From: Sphingobium arseniciresistens
GTDB taxonomy: Bacteria; Pseudomonadota; Alphaproteobacteria; Sphingomonadales; Sphingomonadaceae
DNA length: 64,000 bases
Direction of reading: 5' to 3'
Assembly: GCA_029167225.1 (NCBI GenBank)
Contig: JARFNK010000004.1
Span: 62,001 to 126,000, forward strand
The notes beneath the pieces were generated by a model. That model ran no database searches and was not told the DNA's origin. It was given only the letters and a program-made list of their open reading frames with translations. This document shows positions 17,659 through 25,466 of the stretch, one piece after another (the stretch's first letter is position 1; each line of letters begins with the position of its first letter). Both the position numbers and the translations under genes were made by a program.

Positions 17659-18879
17659 CTACCAGGTAAGCGGCAGTAATTTGGGGCCGACGACGCCGCC
17701 GGGCCAATATTCCGTGGACATGCCGGCTTCGAGCTCGAAATCCGGGATGCGGCGGAGCCACTCCTGCAGCCCGATCTTCACTTCCAGCCGAGCGAGATGG
17801 GCGCCGATGCAGCTGTGCACGCCGCCCGCAAAGGACAGGATCGGCTTGCGCGGGCGGTTGAAATTCACCTCCGTCGGATTGGGGAAGACGTCCGGATCAT
17901 AGTTGCACGCGGGCAATATGCTGGTGAACTTGTCCCCGGCCTTCATCTTCACGCCGCGCATCTCGATATCCTGCGTCAAGGTACGGCCCGAGAAGGTGAC
18001 GGCGAACTTGCGCAGCAGTTCTTCCACCTGCGCGTTGATCTGCCCCGGATTGTCGATGATCTCCCGGCGTCGTTCCGGGTTCTGGGCGAGCCAGAGCCAG
18101 ATATTGTTGAGCGTCGCGAACACGGTGTCGAGGCCGGCGATGAACAGGAAAAAGGTAAAGCCAAAGATCTCGCGCTCGGTCAGTGGTTCGCCTTCCGGCC
18201 GGGCCTGAATGATCGTGCTGATAACGCGGTCGTCCGGTTTCGCTGTCTTCTCGACGATGACTTGCGCCAGATAGGCTTCGATCCCGCGCATCGCGAGCCC
18301 GGCCTTCATCCGGTCCTGCGAATGGAGCAGGTCCATCGCCCATCCCACGAAAGTATCGCGCATTTCCTGCGGCAGGCCCATCAGGTCGAGGAAGATCGAC
18401 ACCGGCAGCGGCCGTCCGAAATCGGTGGTAAACTCTGTCTTCCCCTTGTCGATGAACTCGTCGATCAGGTCATTGGCCAGCCGCCGCATATAGGCTTCGA
18501 GCTTCAGCACGCCCTGCGGCGAGAATGTCGTGTCCAGGATGGCGCGATATTTCCGGTGGTGAGGCGGGGCGATCTCCAGCGGGATGAAGTAGAAATAATT
18601 ATTGGGATCGCGCGGAAAGGGCGTTGCGCCCGCCGTGGTGAAATATTCCGGGTGACGCAGCGCGAAGAGGGCGTCCTCATGCTTGATCGTCACCCACGCA
18701 TTGCCCACCATTGCATTGCTGCTGTAGAAAATCGGCGGATGGGTTTCGTGCAGCTTCGCCATGAAATCATGCGGCGCGGCGAGAAATGCCTCGCCGGTCG
18801 TCAGGCCGATGTCGAAGACGAGTTCGGGCGGGACATGGGCCGGGATTTCGGCGGCGCGCATGCTGTGTGTCGTGGCCAT
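17659..18879 (-). CDS. Cytochrome P450
   Basis: A 406-residue soluble bacterial class I P450. It has the heme-binding FAGGVHSCIGAHLA with Cys357 as the axial thiolate, the I-helix oxygen-activation segment FIAGLDTVFAT (AG-x-D-T) and the K-helix ELLRK (ExxR). Electrons should come through the 2Fe-2S ferredoxin gene directly upstream in the same operon; no ferredoxin reductase is adjacent. The protein hydroxylates a small hydrophobic substrate, but the CYP family cannot be fixed by eye. Related stand-alone P450-ferredoxin pairs in sphingomonads act on terpenoids, steroids or alkyl chains. It is divergent from a TetR gene across a strong palindrome. Confidence 0.93.
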   Translation of the reverse strand: MATTHSMRAAEIPAHVPPELVFDIGLTTGEAFLAAPHDFMAKLHETHPPIFYSSNAMVGNAWVTIKHEDALFALRHPEYFTTAGATPFPRDPNNYFYFIPLEIAPPHHRKYRAILDTTFSPQGVLKLEAYMRRLANDLIDEFIDKGKTEFTTDFGRPLPVSIFLDLMGLPQEMRDTFVGWAMDLLHSQDRMKAGLAMRGIEAYLAQVIVEKTAKPDDRVISTIIQARPEGEPLTEREIFGFTFFLFIAGLDTVFATLNNIWLWLAQNPERRREIIDNPGQINAQVEELLRKFAVTFSGRTLTQDIEMRGVKMKAGDKFTSILPACNYDPDVFPNPTEVNFNRPRKPILSFAGGVHSCIGAHLARLEVKIGLQEWLRRIPDFELEAGMSTEYWPGGVVGPKLLPLTW

Positions 18880-18891
18880 CGCCAGGCTCCC

Positions 18892-19215
18892 TCAATATTG
18901 TGTTTCGGGCAGATGGACGACCAGCCCATCGAGCGAGGCGTCGACGACGATCTGGCAACTGAGGCGGCTTGTCGGACGGCGCTCGGCAGAGGTGCATTCC
19001 AGCATGTCCAGTTCCGCCGTGTCGGGCGTGGAAAGCTGCGACGTCCAGGCATCATCGACATAACAATGGCAGGTGGCGCAGGCGAGGCCACCGCCACATT
19101 CGCCGATGATCCCGTCGATGCCGTTGTTCAGCGCCGCGCGCATCACATTCTCGCCATCGGGCACGTCGATCACATGCTCGTTGCCGCTTGCCTCCACATA
19201 GGTGACGGACGCCAT
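18892..19215 (-). CDS. 2Fe-2S ferredoxin (putidaredoxin/adrenodoxin type)
   Basis: A 107-residue ferredoxin with the cluster ligands C40-x5-C46-x2-C49 (GECGGGLACATC) and C87 (LSCQIV), the vertebrate/adrenodoxin-like spacing used for P450 electron transfer. The start MASVTYVEASG is preferred over an upstream MRMERL. It ends 12 bp before the P450 start, so the pair is co-transcribed and it is the evident redox partner. Expression is probably controlled by the divergent TetR gene through the palindrome at 19242-19258. Confidence 0.93.
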   Translation of the reverse strand: MASVTYVEASGNEHVIDVPDGENVMRAALNNGIDGIIGECGGGLACATCHCYVDDAWTSQLSTPDTAELDMLECTSAERRPTSRLSCQIVVDASLDGLVVHLPETQY

Positions 19216-19241
19216 CAGTCTCTCCATTCGCATTTCTTGAA

Positions 19242-19258
19242 TGAGAACATTGTTCTCA
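19242..19258. promoter_or_regulatory. Palindromic operator between ferredoxin/P450 and tetR
   Basis: TGAGAACA-T-TGTTCTCA is a perfect 8-bp inverted repeat about a single central base, placed 27 bp upstream of the ferredoxin start and 61 bp upstream of the TetR start. The geometry is that of a TetR-family operator controlling a divergent pair. Confidence 0.75.
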
Positions 19259-19318
19259 GTGCTGGCACTATAGCGTGACGCTGTTAAATGGAAAGAGGTT
19301 TTCCTGGGGGCTGGTGGA

Positions 19319-19975
19319 ATGCGCAACGCGGTGATAACGAATGACGGGCCGACGCCGCCTGCACAGGATCGCCGGGATGTCATCGTCGCGGCTGCTTATG
19401 ACCTGCTCGACGAGGCGGGGCTGGAAGGGTTGACGATCCGGGCTGTACTGCATCGTACCGGACTGGCACGGCGCGCCTTTTATGACTGCTTTGCCGGGAA
19501 GGACGATCTGGTCCTGGCCGTATTCGCCCATACGCTGCACCGCGCGGCGATCCAGTTTGGCGAGCATGTGCGGGCCTTGACCGATCCGATGGCCAGGCTG
19601 CGCTTCATCGTGACCGGCGTGGTGCTTGGCCGGATCGCGATGGGCGGCGATGAGGCGGAAGGCGGGCAGCGTCGGGGAGCGGCGCTCAGTCGCGAGCATC
19701 TGAGGCTGGCCGAAGCGCGTCCGGCGGACCTGCAGCGGGCGATCGGTCCGCTGATCGATCTGATCGCGGCGCAGCTTTCCGACGGCATGAAAGCGGGGCT
19801 GGTCCGGGAGGCTCCGGCCCAGTGGATGGCCGTGCTCGTCTACAATCTCGTGTCGACGACGGTCCACAGCCAGTTGCTGGCAGAGGAAGGGGCGGAGCCC
19901 GACCGCCGACAGCGCGAGGAACTTTCCGGTCAAATATGGGAATTTTGCCGTCGGGCGATCGTCGCGGACACATGA
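19319..19975 (+). CDS. TetR-family transcriptional regulator (likely controls the P450 operon)
   Basis: A 218-residue TetR-type regulator. The N-terminal helix-turn-helix (about residues 18-65) reads RRDVIVAAAYDLLDEAGLEGLTIRAV with recognition helix GLARRAFYDCFAGKDD, followed by an all-helical ligand domain of the AcrR/TetR_C type. It is divergently transcribed from the ferredoxin-P450 operon with an inverted repeat between them, which points to local repression relieved by the P450 substrate or product. It is convergent with the esterase gene, and a strong hairpin separates the two stops. Confidence 0.88.
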   Translation: MRNAVITNDGPTPPAQDRRDVIVAAAYDLLDEAGLEGLTIRAVLHRTGLARRAFYDCFAGKDDLVLAVFAHTLHRAAIQFGEHVRALTDPMARLRFIVTGVVLGRIAMGGDEAEGGQRRGAALSREHLRLAEARPADLQRAIGPLIDLIAAQLSDGMKAGLVREAPAQWMAVLVYNLVSTTVHSQLLAEEGAEPDRRQREELSGQIWEFCRRAIVADT

Positions 19976-19976
19976 A

Positions 19977-20010
19977 CGAAGGGATGTAGCGGGAAGCCGA
20001 TCCCTTCGTG
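19977..20010. terminator. Bidirectional hairpin terminator between tetR and the esterase
   Basis: A perfect 10-bp inverted repeat, ACGAAGGGAT / ATCCCTTCGT, with a 14-nt loop lies between convergent stops. The following bases are only moderately T-rich (GCCTTGTTGCTT). Confidence 0.6.
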
Positions 20011-20019
20011 CCTTGTTGC

Positions 20020-21114
20020 TTAACGGCGAAGCTTAAGTTCTGTTGTGAAGAAACGGGTCATGACATCGAATGCCTCGCGGGATTCGGGCAGTGTCGGATC
20101 ATAGAAAAATGCGTGCCCCAGCCCGTCCCACATGTGCAGGTCGGCATCGACACCCGCCTTCACCAGTTCACGGTGCGTATTGACCGCGGCGCTCATTTCA
20201 AAGGCGCGTGTGCCGGTGATGATGAGGGTCGGCGGAAACTGCCGGAGCGTTTCGGGTGACACGACGGGAGAAACAAGCGGATCGGCCAGATTAGCGCCAC
20301 TGAAATAGGATCGGCTGTCTTCCCGCTGGCCCAGCGCCTGGAAAGGGCGTCCGAATGCGCGGCTGTCGCCACCCCAGCGGGCATCCGCCGAAGCGCAGAA
20401 AATCCCTATGGCGCGGGGCAGGGGCAGCTTGTCCCTGATGAACGCTGCCATTGCCTCTGCCGTGAGCAGTCCGCCGGCGGAGCAGCCGAACATGCCGATA
20501 TCCTCCGGCTTATGGGTCTTGAGCAGTTCGCGATACACCTTGGTCACATCTTCGGTCGCGGCGGGATAGGTATGTTCCGGCCCCTGCCGATAGGTGATGC
20601 TGACGATTTCGACACCGGCGAGGCCCGCGAGCGGGATCGATTCCATCATGCCGGTGCCGCCCGCGACCCCCATGATGAAGCCGCCACCGGGAAGATTGAG
20701 CAGGATCTTGCCGGCATTGCCCTTGGGAACGCCCCCTGCGGGCCGTGCCCGGACAGCGGGAACGCCCGCAATCTGTTCGTCGCTCGTAACGACACCGTAC
20801 ATCTGTTTCAGCCTGTCGATGCGGGGTGCGACGAGTTGCGGCATGCGCTGGCGCAGCGCTCCGGCCTGTCCTGCGGCGACGGCCTTCATCATGGGCTCTT
20901 CCGGGTCGCTGGGCGTTCTTGGCAGTGCCTTTTTGGCTTCTTCGCTCAGATAGACGGAGGGTGGCAGGCGAAAGGATGGAACGACGACGGTGCCGTCCGG
21001 TTCGATCGTGCCGGGGCCTGCAAGTTGCGCATGTGCGGCATCGGTCAGGATGCTGAGCCCGGCAGCCGCTATGATCGCGGCAATAGACGTCGAGAAACGG
21101 GATAGGCACTTCAT
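20020..21114 (-). CDS. Exported alpha/beta hydrolase (HSL-type esterase/lipase)
   Basis: A 364-residue alpha/beta hydrolase of the hormone-sensitive-lipase group with a signal peptide (about residues 1-29, ending AHAQ). The nucleophile elbow is GCSAGG, the acid is likely in the DPLVSP segment, and the His is in GLGHAFFYD. The oxyanion-hole motif normally written HGGG reads PGGGF here, so the conserved His is Pro. It probably hydrolyses a carboxyl ester in the periplasm. It is divergent from a MarR gene with a palindrome between them, suggesting substrate-induced expression. No operon partner lies downstream. Confidence 0.88.
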   Translation of the reverse strand: MKCLSRFSTSIAAIIAAAGLSILTDAAHAQLAGPGTIEPDGTVVVPSFRLPPSVYLSEEAKKALPRTPSDPEEPMMKAVAAGQAGALRQRMPQLVAPRIDRLKQMYGVVTSDEQIAGVPAVRARPAGGVPKGNAGKILLNLPGGGFIMGVAGGTGMMESIPLAGLAGVEIVSITYRQGPEHTYPAATEDVTKVYRELLKTHKPEDIGMFGCSAGGLLTAEAMAAFIRDKLPLPRAIGIFCASADARWGGDSRAFGRPFQALGQREDSRSYFSGANLADPLVSPVVSPETLRQFPPTLIITGTRAFEMSAAVNTHRELVKAGVDADLHMWDGLGHAFFYDPTLPESREAFDVMTRFFTTELKLRR

Positions 21115-21155
21115 ACTCGCTCTCCTGCTTGTGGATCGGTCGTTCCGATTCTATA

Positions 21156-21173
21156 TTATGTTATGAAACATAA
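21156..21173. promoter_or_regulatory. Palindrome between the esterase and marR genes
   Basis: TTATGTT-ATGA-AACATAA is a perfect 7-bp inverted repeat, 42 bp upstream of the esterase start and 44 bp upstream of the MarR GTG. Its length and AT-richness fit a MarR operator. Confidence 0.65.
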
Positions 21174-21217
21174 ATCGCAGACTTGAGGGGATCACGCAAG
21201 ATGTCTAGGAGAAGGGG

Positions 21218-21700
21218 GTGGACCCTTCGAATGACAGCCTGCCGGACCTGACCGATCCCTTTGCGGACATGCTGGGTTTTCACCTGCGCAGGACGTCGGT
21301 GGCAGTGATGTCCGCCCTGTCCGATCAGTTGCAACCCCTTGGCGTCAATCCCGGCGAGGCGACGTTGTTGCTTTGGATCGGCGCTAATGAAGGGCGGACG
21401 CAGAGTGATGTCGGTCGCGCGCTGCGTGCCCAGCCGGCCAATCTCGTTCCCCTGATCAACAAGCTGTCGCTGCTGGGCGCCATAGACCGGACGCCCGGCA
21501 AGGGGCGCGCGATCACCTTGTCGCTATCGCCGCAGGGCAGGGATCTTCATGCCGGTGTGAAACGGGCATTTGCCCGGCATGAAGCCCGCATTGGCCGTGC
21601 GCTTCCCGCGGGGCGGCGCGCGGAACTGGTCGGGCTGTTGCGCCAGATCTGCCTCGACGCCTGTTGCGCCGATATGGACGGCAACGGCGAAGCGCGCTGA
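21218..21700 (+). CDS. MarR-family transcriptional regulator
   Basis: A 160-residue MarR-type winged-helix protein. The core GVNPGEATLLLWIGANEGRTQSDVGRALRAQPANLVPLINKL is the DNA-binding helix pair, followed by the wing TPGKGRAITLSLSPQGRDL. It starts with GTG behind GGAGAAGGGGG; an upstream ATG is out of frame. It is divergent from the exported esterase and separated from it by a palindrome, so it likely represses that gene and responds to an aromatic or lipophilic ligand. Its stop is adjacent to the stop of the convergent SDR gene. Confidence 0.9.
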   Translation: MDPSNDSLPDLTDPFADMLGFHLRRTSVAVMSALSDQLQPLGVNPGEATLLLWIGANEGRTQSDVGRALRAQPANLVPLINKLSLLGAIDRTPGKGRAITLSLSPQGRDLHAGVKRAFARHEARIGRALPAGRRAELVGLLRQICLDACCADMDGNGEAR

Positions 21701-21701
21701 G

Positions 21702-22484
21702 CTACTCCGGGTCGGCTTCGACCCATTTGGTGGTCAAGGCGCGGGGGGAGAGATATTTGGTGGTCGTCCACCCGCCATCCACGACGATCGTCTGGCCGTT
21801 GATGAAGGCTGCCCCCGGCGAGCAGAGGAAGGCAATGGTACTCGCCACATCCTCGACCTCGCCAAGGCGCGGGAAGGGCGTGGTCTCCACGTTCACGCGC
21901 TTGAACATCTCATCTTCGAAGCGATGACGGACCATGTCGGTCATCGTCACGCCCGGCGCCACGCAATTGGCGCGGATGCCCTTTGGACCATAGTCGCAGG
22001 CGATGTGCTGTGTGAAGGCGCCAAGGCCACCCTTCGCGGCGGAATAGGCGCCGCCGCGCCGGCCGCCGATCATCGCATAGGTGGAGGTGACGTTCACAAT
22101 GCCGCAGCCCTCGCCCATGTGGACGATTGCTTCCCGGCACAGGCGGAAGGGCGCGCGCAGCATCAGGTTGAGGAAATAGTCGAGCGTTTTGTCGTCGGTT
22201 TCGTGCAGCGGCTTCGGGCTGCCGGCACCGGCATTGTTGATGAGGAAATCCAGCCGGCCGAAGCGCTCGAGCGCGAGCGCGACGATCTTCTCCGGCGCGT
22301 CGTCCGCCGTCACGTCGATCGACAGGGTGGCGACGCGCTCCGGGTCGGCGATCGTCTTTTCCAGATCCGCCAGCTTCGCCGCGTCGCGGCCGATGCCGAC
22401 GACCGCCATGCCGGCATCATGCAGCATCTTCGCCGTTCCCAGGCCAATGCCGCTTCCCGCGCCCGTGATGATCGCAACCTGCAT
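21702..22484 (-). CDS. SDR-family oxidoreductase
   Basis: A 260-residue classical short-chain dehydrogenase. The cofactor motif TGAGSGIG lies near the N-terminus, NNAGAG follows, and the catalytic Ser-Tyr-Lys appears as TSTYAMIG...YSAAKGG, with PGVTMTDM after it. The acidic/basic residue after beta-2 is GRD, which favours NADP(H) weakly. The ATG at MQVAIITGAG is chosen; an upstream TTG would add four residues. It is divergent from the MFE-2-like SDR gene at 22698. Substrate unknown; the surrounding genes suggest a hydroxy- or keto-intermediate of the catabolic island. Confidence 0.85.
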   Translation of the reverse strand: MQVAIITGAGSGIGLGTAKMLHDAGMAVVGIGRDAAKLADLEKTIADPERVATLSIDVTADDAPEKIVALALERFGRLDFLINNAGAGSPKPLHETDDKTLDYFLNLMLRAPFRLCREAIVHMGEGCGIVNVTSTYAMIGGRRGGAYSAAKGGLGAFTQHIACDYGPKGIRANCVAPGVTMTDMVRHRFEDEMFKRVNVETTPFPRLGEVEDVASTIAFLCSPGAAFINGQTIVVDGGWTTTKYLSPRALTTKWVEADPE

Positions 22485-22697
22485 CGCTCGCCCCAACCCT
22501 GTCTTGTGCCAAATTCTCTTGCTTGCTGTCGGCTATATCCAATCGCATCGAAGGCGCGAACCTCCGGGGCATAACGTCGCCGGAGCGATGCCTTGCGGCA
22601 CGCGGCGATGTCCGTTGCTTGCGGGTTGAACCACGGGTCGGGGAAGCTACCCAAGGGGGCTGCCCCCCTGTCCGGGACGGCATGCAAAGGACTGTCT

Positions 22698-23606
22698 ATG
22701 TCGGAACTGAGATTCGATGATCGAGTGGCCGTGATCACCGGTGCCGGTCGGGGGCTGGGGCGCGCCTATGCGCTGCTTCTCGCCGAGCGCGGCGCGAAGG
22801 TCATCGTCAACGATCCGGGCGGGCAGATGAACGGCGAGGGCGGCAGCGCAGGGCCCACCGAGGATGTCGTGCAGGAGATTCGCGCGGCCGGCGGCGATGC
22901 CTTCGCATGCACGGAATCGGTCGCCACGCCGGAAGGCGGCCGGGCAATCATCCAGTCGGCGATCGATCATTATGGCCGCATCGATATCCTGATCCACAAT
23001 GCCGGCAATGTGCGATACGGATCGCTCAAGGATCTGAGCCAGGGGGATTTCGACGCGGTTCTGGACGTGCATCTGCGTGGCGCCTTCCATGTCGTGCGGC
23101 CGGCCTTCCCGATCATGTGCGAGCAGGGCTATGGCCGGGTCGTGCTCACCTCCTCGATCGGCGGGCTCTACGGCAACCGCAATGTTGTGAACTACGGCAT
23201 GTCGAAGGCCGCGATGATCGGCCTCAACAATGTGATCGCGATCGAGGGCGCGGACGAAGGGGTCAAGTCGAACATCATCGTGCCGGGCGCCGTCACCCGC
23301 ATGGCGGAGGGGATCGACGTGTCCGCCTATCCGCCGATGGGGCCGGAACTTGTCGCACCCATCGTCGGGTGGCTCGCGCATGAAAGCTGCTCGGTGACGG
23401 GGGAAATGCTGGTCTCCATTGCCGGGCGGGTCGCGCGGGCGTTCATCGGCGAGAGCAAGGGCGTGTATCAGCCCTCATGGACGGTCGAGGATGTCGGTGC
23501 GCAGGCGGAGGCGATCTTCGACAGCGCGGACCCGTTGATCTTCGGTATCGAGGGCCATGTCGACCATATACGCTACAGCTTCGAGCGGGCGACCAAGGGC
23601 GTTTGA
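22698..23606 (+). CDS. MFE-2/HSD17B4-like SDR dehydrogenase (copy 1 of 3)
   Basis: A 302-residue SDR resembling the N-terminal (R)-3-hydroxyacyl-CoA dehydrogenase domain of peroxisomal multifunctional enzyme 2. It has TGAGRGLGRAYALLLAERGA, VNDPGGQ, HNAGNVRYG, SSIGGLYG...NYGMSKAAMIGL and the PGAVTRMAEG stretch typical of this subgroup. The start MSELRFDDRVAV matches its paralogue at 58135. A C-terminal tail of about 40 residues (VYQPSWTVEDVG) extends past the usual SDR core. Likely role: oxidation of a hydroxyacyl-CoA or ring hydroxyl during beta-oxidation. It is convergent with the acyl-CoA ligase gene. Confidence 0.88.
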   Translation: MSELRFDDRVAVITGAGRGLGRAYALLLAERGAKVIVNDPGGQMNGEGGSAGPTEDVVQEIRAAGGDAFACTESVATPEGGRAIIQSAIDHYGRIDILIHNAGNVRYGSLKDLSQGDFDAVLDVHLRGAFHVVRPAFPIMCEQGYGRVVLTSSIGGLYGNRNVVNYGMSKAAMIGLNNVIAIEGADEGVKSNIIVPGAVTRMAEGIDVSAYPPMGPELVAPIVGWLAHESCSVTGEMLVSIAGRVARAFIGESKGVYQPSWTVEDVGAQAEAIFDSADPLIFGIEGHVDHIRYSFERATKGV

Positions 23607-23613
23607 GGGCGCT

Positions 23614-23659
23614 GGATCGGCGGCACGCGGGCAAGCGTTCGCCCGGGTGACGCCGATCC
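23614..23659. terminator. Nested inverted repeat between convergent SDR and ligase genes
   Basis: Outer arms GGATCGGCG (23614-23622) and CGCCGATCC (23651-23659) are perfect complements, and an inner GCGGGC...GCCCG pair can form inside. It lies just after the SDR stop with no T-tract, so it is a possible factor-independent terminator or mRNA-stabilising structure. Confidence 0.45.
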
Positions 23660-23687
23660 GGTCCAATAAGGGCTGGTCCAATAAGGG
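23660..23687. repeat. Tandem 13-bp direct repeat
   Basis: GGTCCAATAAGGG occurs at 23660-23672 and again at 23675-23687 with a 2-bp spacer. It lies in the 85-bp gap between convergent genes, directly after a nested hairpin. Confidence 0.8.
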
Positions 23688-23691
23688 AGCG

Positions 23692-25299
23692 TCAGCCAGC
23701 GGTCAGCGTCGTGCGGATCGCCTGTTTCAGCACCTTTCCGGCGTCATTCTTGGGCAGGGCGTCCCAGAGAAGGACGGCCTCGGGATATTTGAACCGCGCG
23801 ACGCCATGCCCCGCCAGAAATTCGGAGAGGGAGGCGATGTCGGGCGCGGCGCCCGCGCGCGGCACGATGACGGCGACAGCGCGCTCGCCGGTGCGCGGAT
23901 CGGGAATGCCCACGATGGCGATTTCCGATATGGCGGGATGGCCGACCAGCAGATCCTCGATCTCCTTGGGCGAGATATTCTCCCCGTTGCGGATGATGAG
24001 ATCCTTGATCCGCCCGGTGACGACCAGATGGTCGCCATCGACCCAGCATCCCTGGTCGCCGGTCCGGTAGAACCCATCCTCGTCGAAGCTGGAGACTTCA
24101 TCCTCGCTGTGGATGTAGCCGACCATCATCTGCGGTCCGCGCGCCCGGATCTCGCCGTCCGCTGCGATGCGAACGGTGGCGATGCCGGGGCGACCGTCGG
24201 TGTTCGCGCCATGGGTCACGTCGTCCGGGTCGATCACCCCGACCGTGCTCACCGGCACCTCCGTCGATCCATAGACCCGGCTGACGATCGCCTTCTCGAA
24301 ATAGTCCGAAGCCTCACGGATAAGCGCCGGCGGCACGGAGGCGCCACCGCAGATGAAGACTTTGAGGTCTGGCAGGCGGGTCTCGGCGGCGCGCGCTGCG
24401 GAAAGCAGATGCTGCAGGAAGGGCGTCGCGCCGGCCATATGCGTGCAGCCCTGCTCCACCATGTTCCCGACCGCGTCGACCGGATCCCATTTCTCCATGA
24501 GGATCGCTGTCGCGCCCAGCATCAGGGGGGTCTCGAACGCATAGATCGATCCGCCGATGTGGCTGATCGGTGATGGCACGAGAAAGCGGTCCCCTGGCGC
24601 GACCAGCCAGTGCCGGCCGATCTGCCGGATCAGGGCATTGATGGAATTGTGCGTGTGCAGCACGCCCTTGGGGCGGCCGGTGGTGCCGCTGGTGTACATG
24701 ACCATCCGCACGTCATCGGGGTCGAGCGTGGGCAGCGGGGCGTTGCCACCCTCGTCCAGCAAGGTCGCATAATGGCGATGCTGCCCGGCATTGCCGCGCA
24801 CCACGATCGTTTCCGGCCCTGACGGAAGCTCGGCGCCGACGCGGCTCATCATCTCGGCATAGTCGAAGCCGCGGAAGGCCTGCGGAACGAAGATCATGCG
24901 GCTGTTCACGTCGGCTAGCATGAAGCGCAGGTCATGGTCGCGCAGCGACGGCAGGATGGGATGGGCGACCATGCCCGCCAATGTCGCGCCCATGTAGATC
25001 ACGGCGGCTTCGTGCCAGTTGGGCAGCATGAAGGAAATGACGCTGCCGGGTTTGAAGCGCGCGAGCAGGGCCTGCGCGAGCCGGCTCGCCTGGGTATGGA
25101 GCGCGCCGGCGGATAGCGATGTGTCGCCATCCTGCACGAGGAGGCTTTCGGGTGCGTCAGCGGCGAGCCGATGCAGCGCATCGGCGCAGGTGTCCGTCCG
25201 CCACCAGCCATCGGCATAGGCGTTTCGCGCGAAGTCCTCATCCCAACGGATGTTCCAGCCGCTGCTGGTGATGCGCCTCGATGTGCTCGGCTGGGTCAT
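23692..25299 (-). CDS. AMP-forming acyl-CoA synthetase
   Basis: A 535-residue ANL-superfamily ligase that activates a carboxylic acid with ATP and CoA. The P-loop YTSGTTGRPKGVLHTH is intact, as are YGSTEVP (A5), YRTGDQGCW (A7), GRIKDLIIRNGENISP (A8) and the C-terminal catalytic Lys in KNDAGKVLKQ. Sequence character is close to the cyclohexanecarboxylate/medium-chain type ligases. It is divergent from the LysR/mmsA block and convergent with the MFE-2-like SDR. It presumably activates an acid intermediate for the beta-oxidation genes downstream in the window. Exact acid unknown. Confidence 0.88.
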   Translation of the reverse strand: MTQPSTSRRITSSGWNIRWDEDFARNAYADGWWRTDTCADALHRLAADAPESLLVQDGDTSLSAGALHTQASRLAQALLARFKPGSVISFMLPNWHEAAVIYMGATLAGMVAHPILPSLRDHDLRFMLADVNSRMIFVPQAFRGFDYAEMMSRVGAELPSGPETIVVRGNAGQHRHYATLLDEGGNAPLPTLDPDDVRMVMYTSGTTGRPKGVLHTHNSINALIRQIGRHWLVAPGDRFLVPSPISHIGGSIYAFETPLMLGATAILMEKWDPVDAVGNMVEQGCTHMAGATPFLQHLLSAARAAETRLPDLKVFICGGASVPPALIREASDYFEKAIVSRVYGSTEVPVSTVGVIDPDDVTHGANTDGRPGIATVRIAADGEIRARGPQMMVGYIHSEDEVSSFDEDGFYRTGDQGCWVDGDHLVVTGRIKDLIIRNGENISPKEIEDLLVGHPAISEIAIVGIPDPRTGERAVAVIVPRAGAAPDIASLSEFLAGHGVARFKYPEAVLLWDALPKNDAGKVLKQAIRTTLTAG

Positions 25300-25466
25300 G
25301 TCGGGGGCCGCTCGCTCCGCTCCGTTGGTTCAGGATGGCGCGTCAATCAGGGGCACCATCCGGGCGAAGCCGAGCAATGCTGGAGAAGATGGGGGCGGGC
25401 AAGCGAGGCAGGACATCCAACGTCCCGGCGATCAAGCGTGCTGGCGCGGCAACATCCAGAGCGATG

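Noticed and set aside
22562-22585. CTCCGG...CCGGAG inverted repeat upstream of the MFE-2-like SDR as an operator.
   Set aside because: Only 6-bp arms of high GC with a 12-bp spacer; such repeats are expected by chance in this composition.
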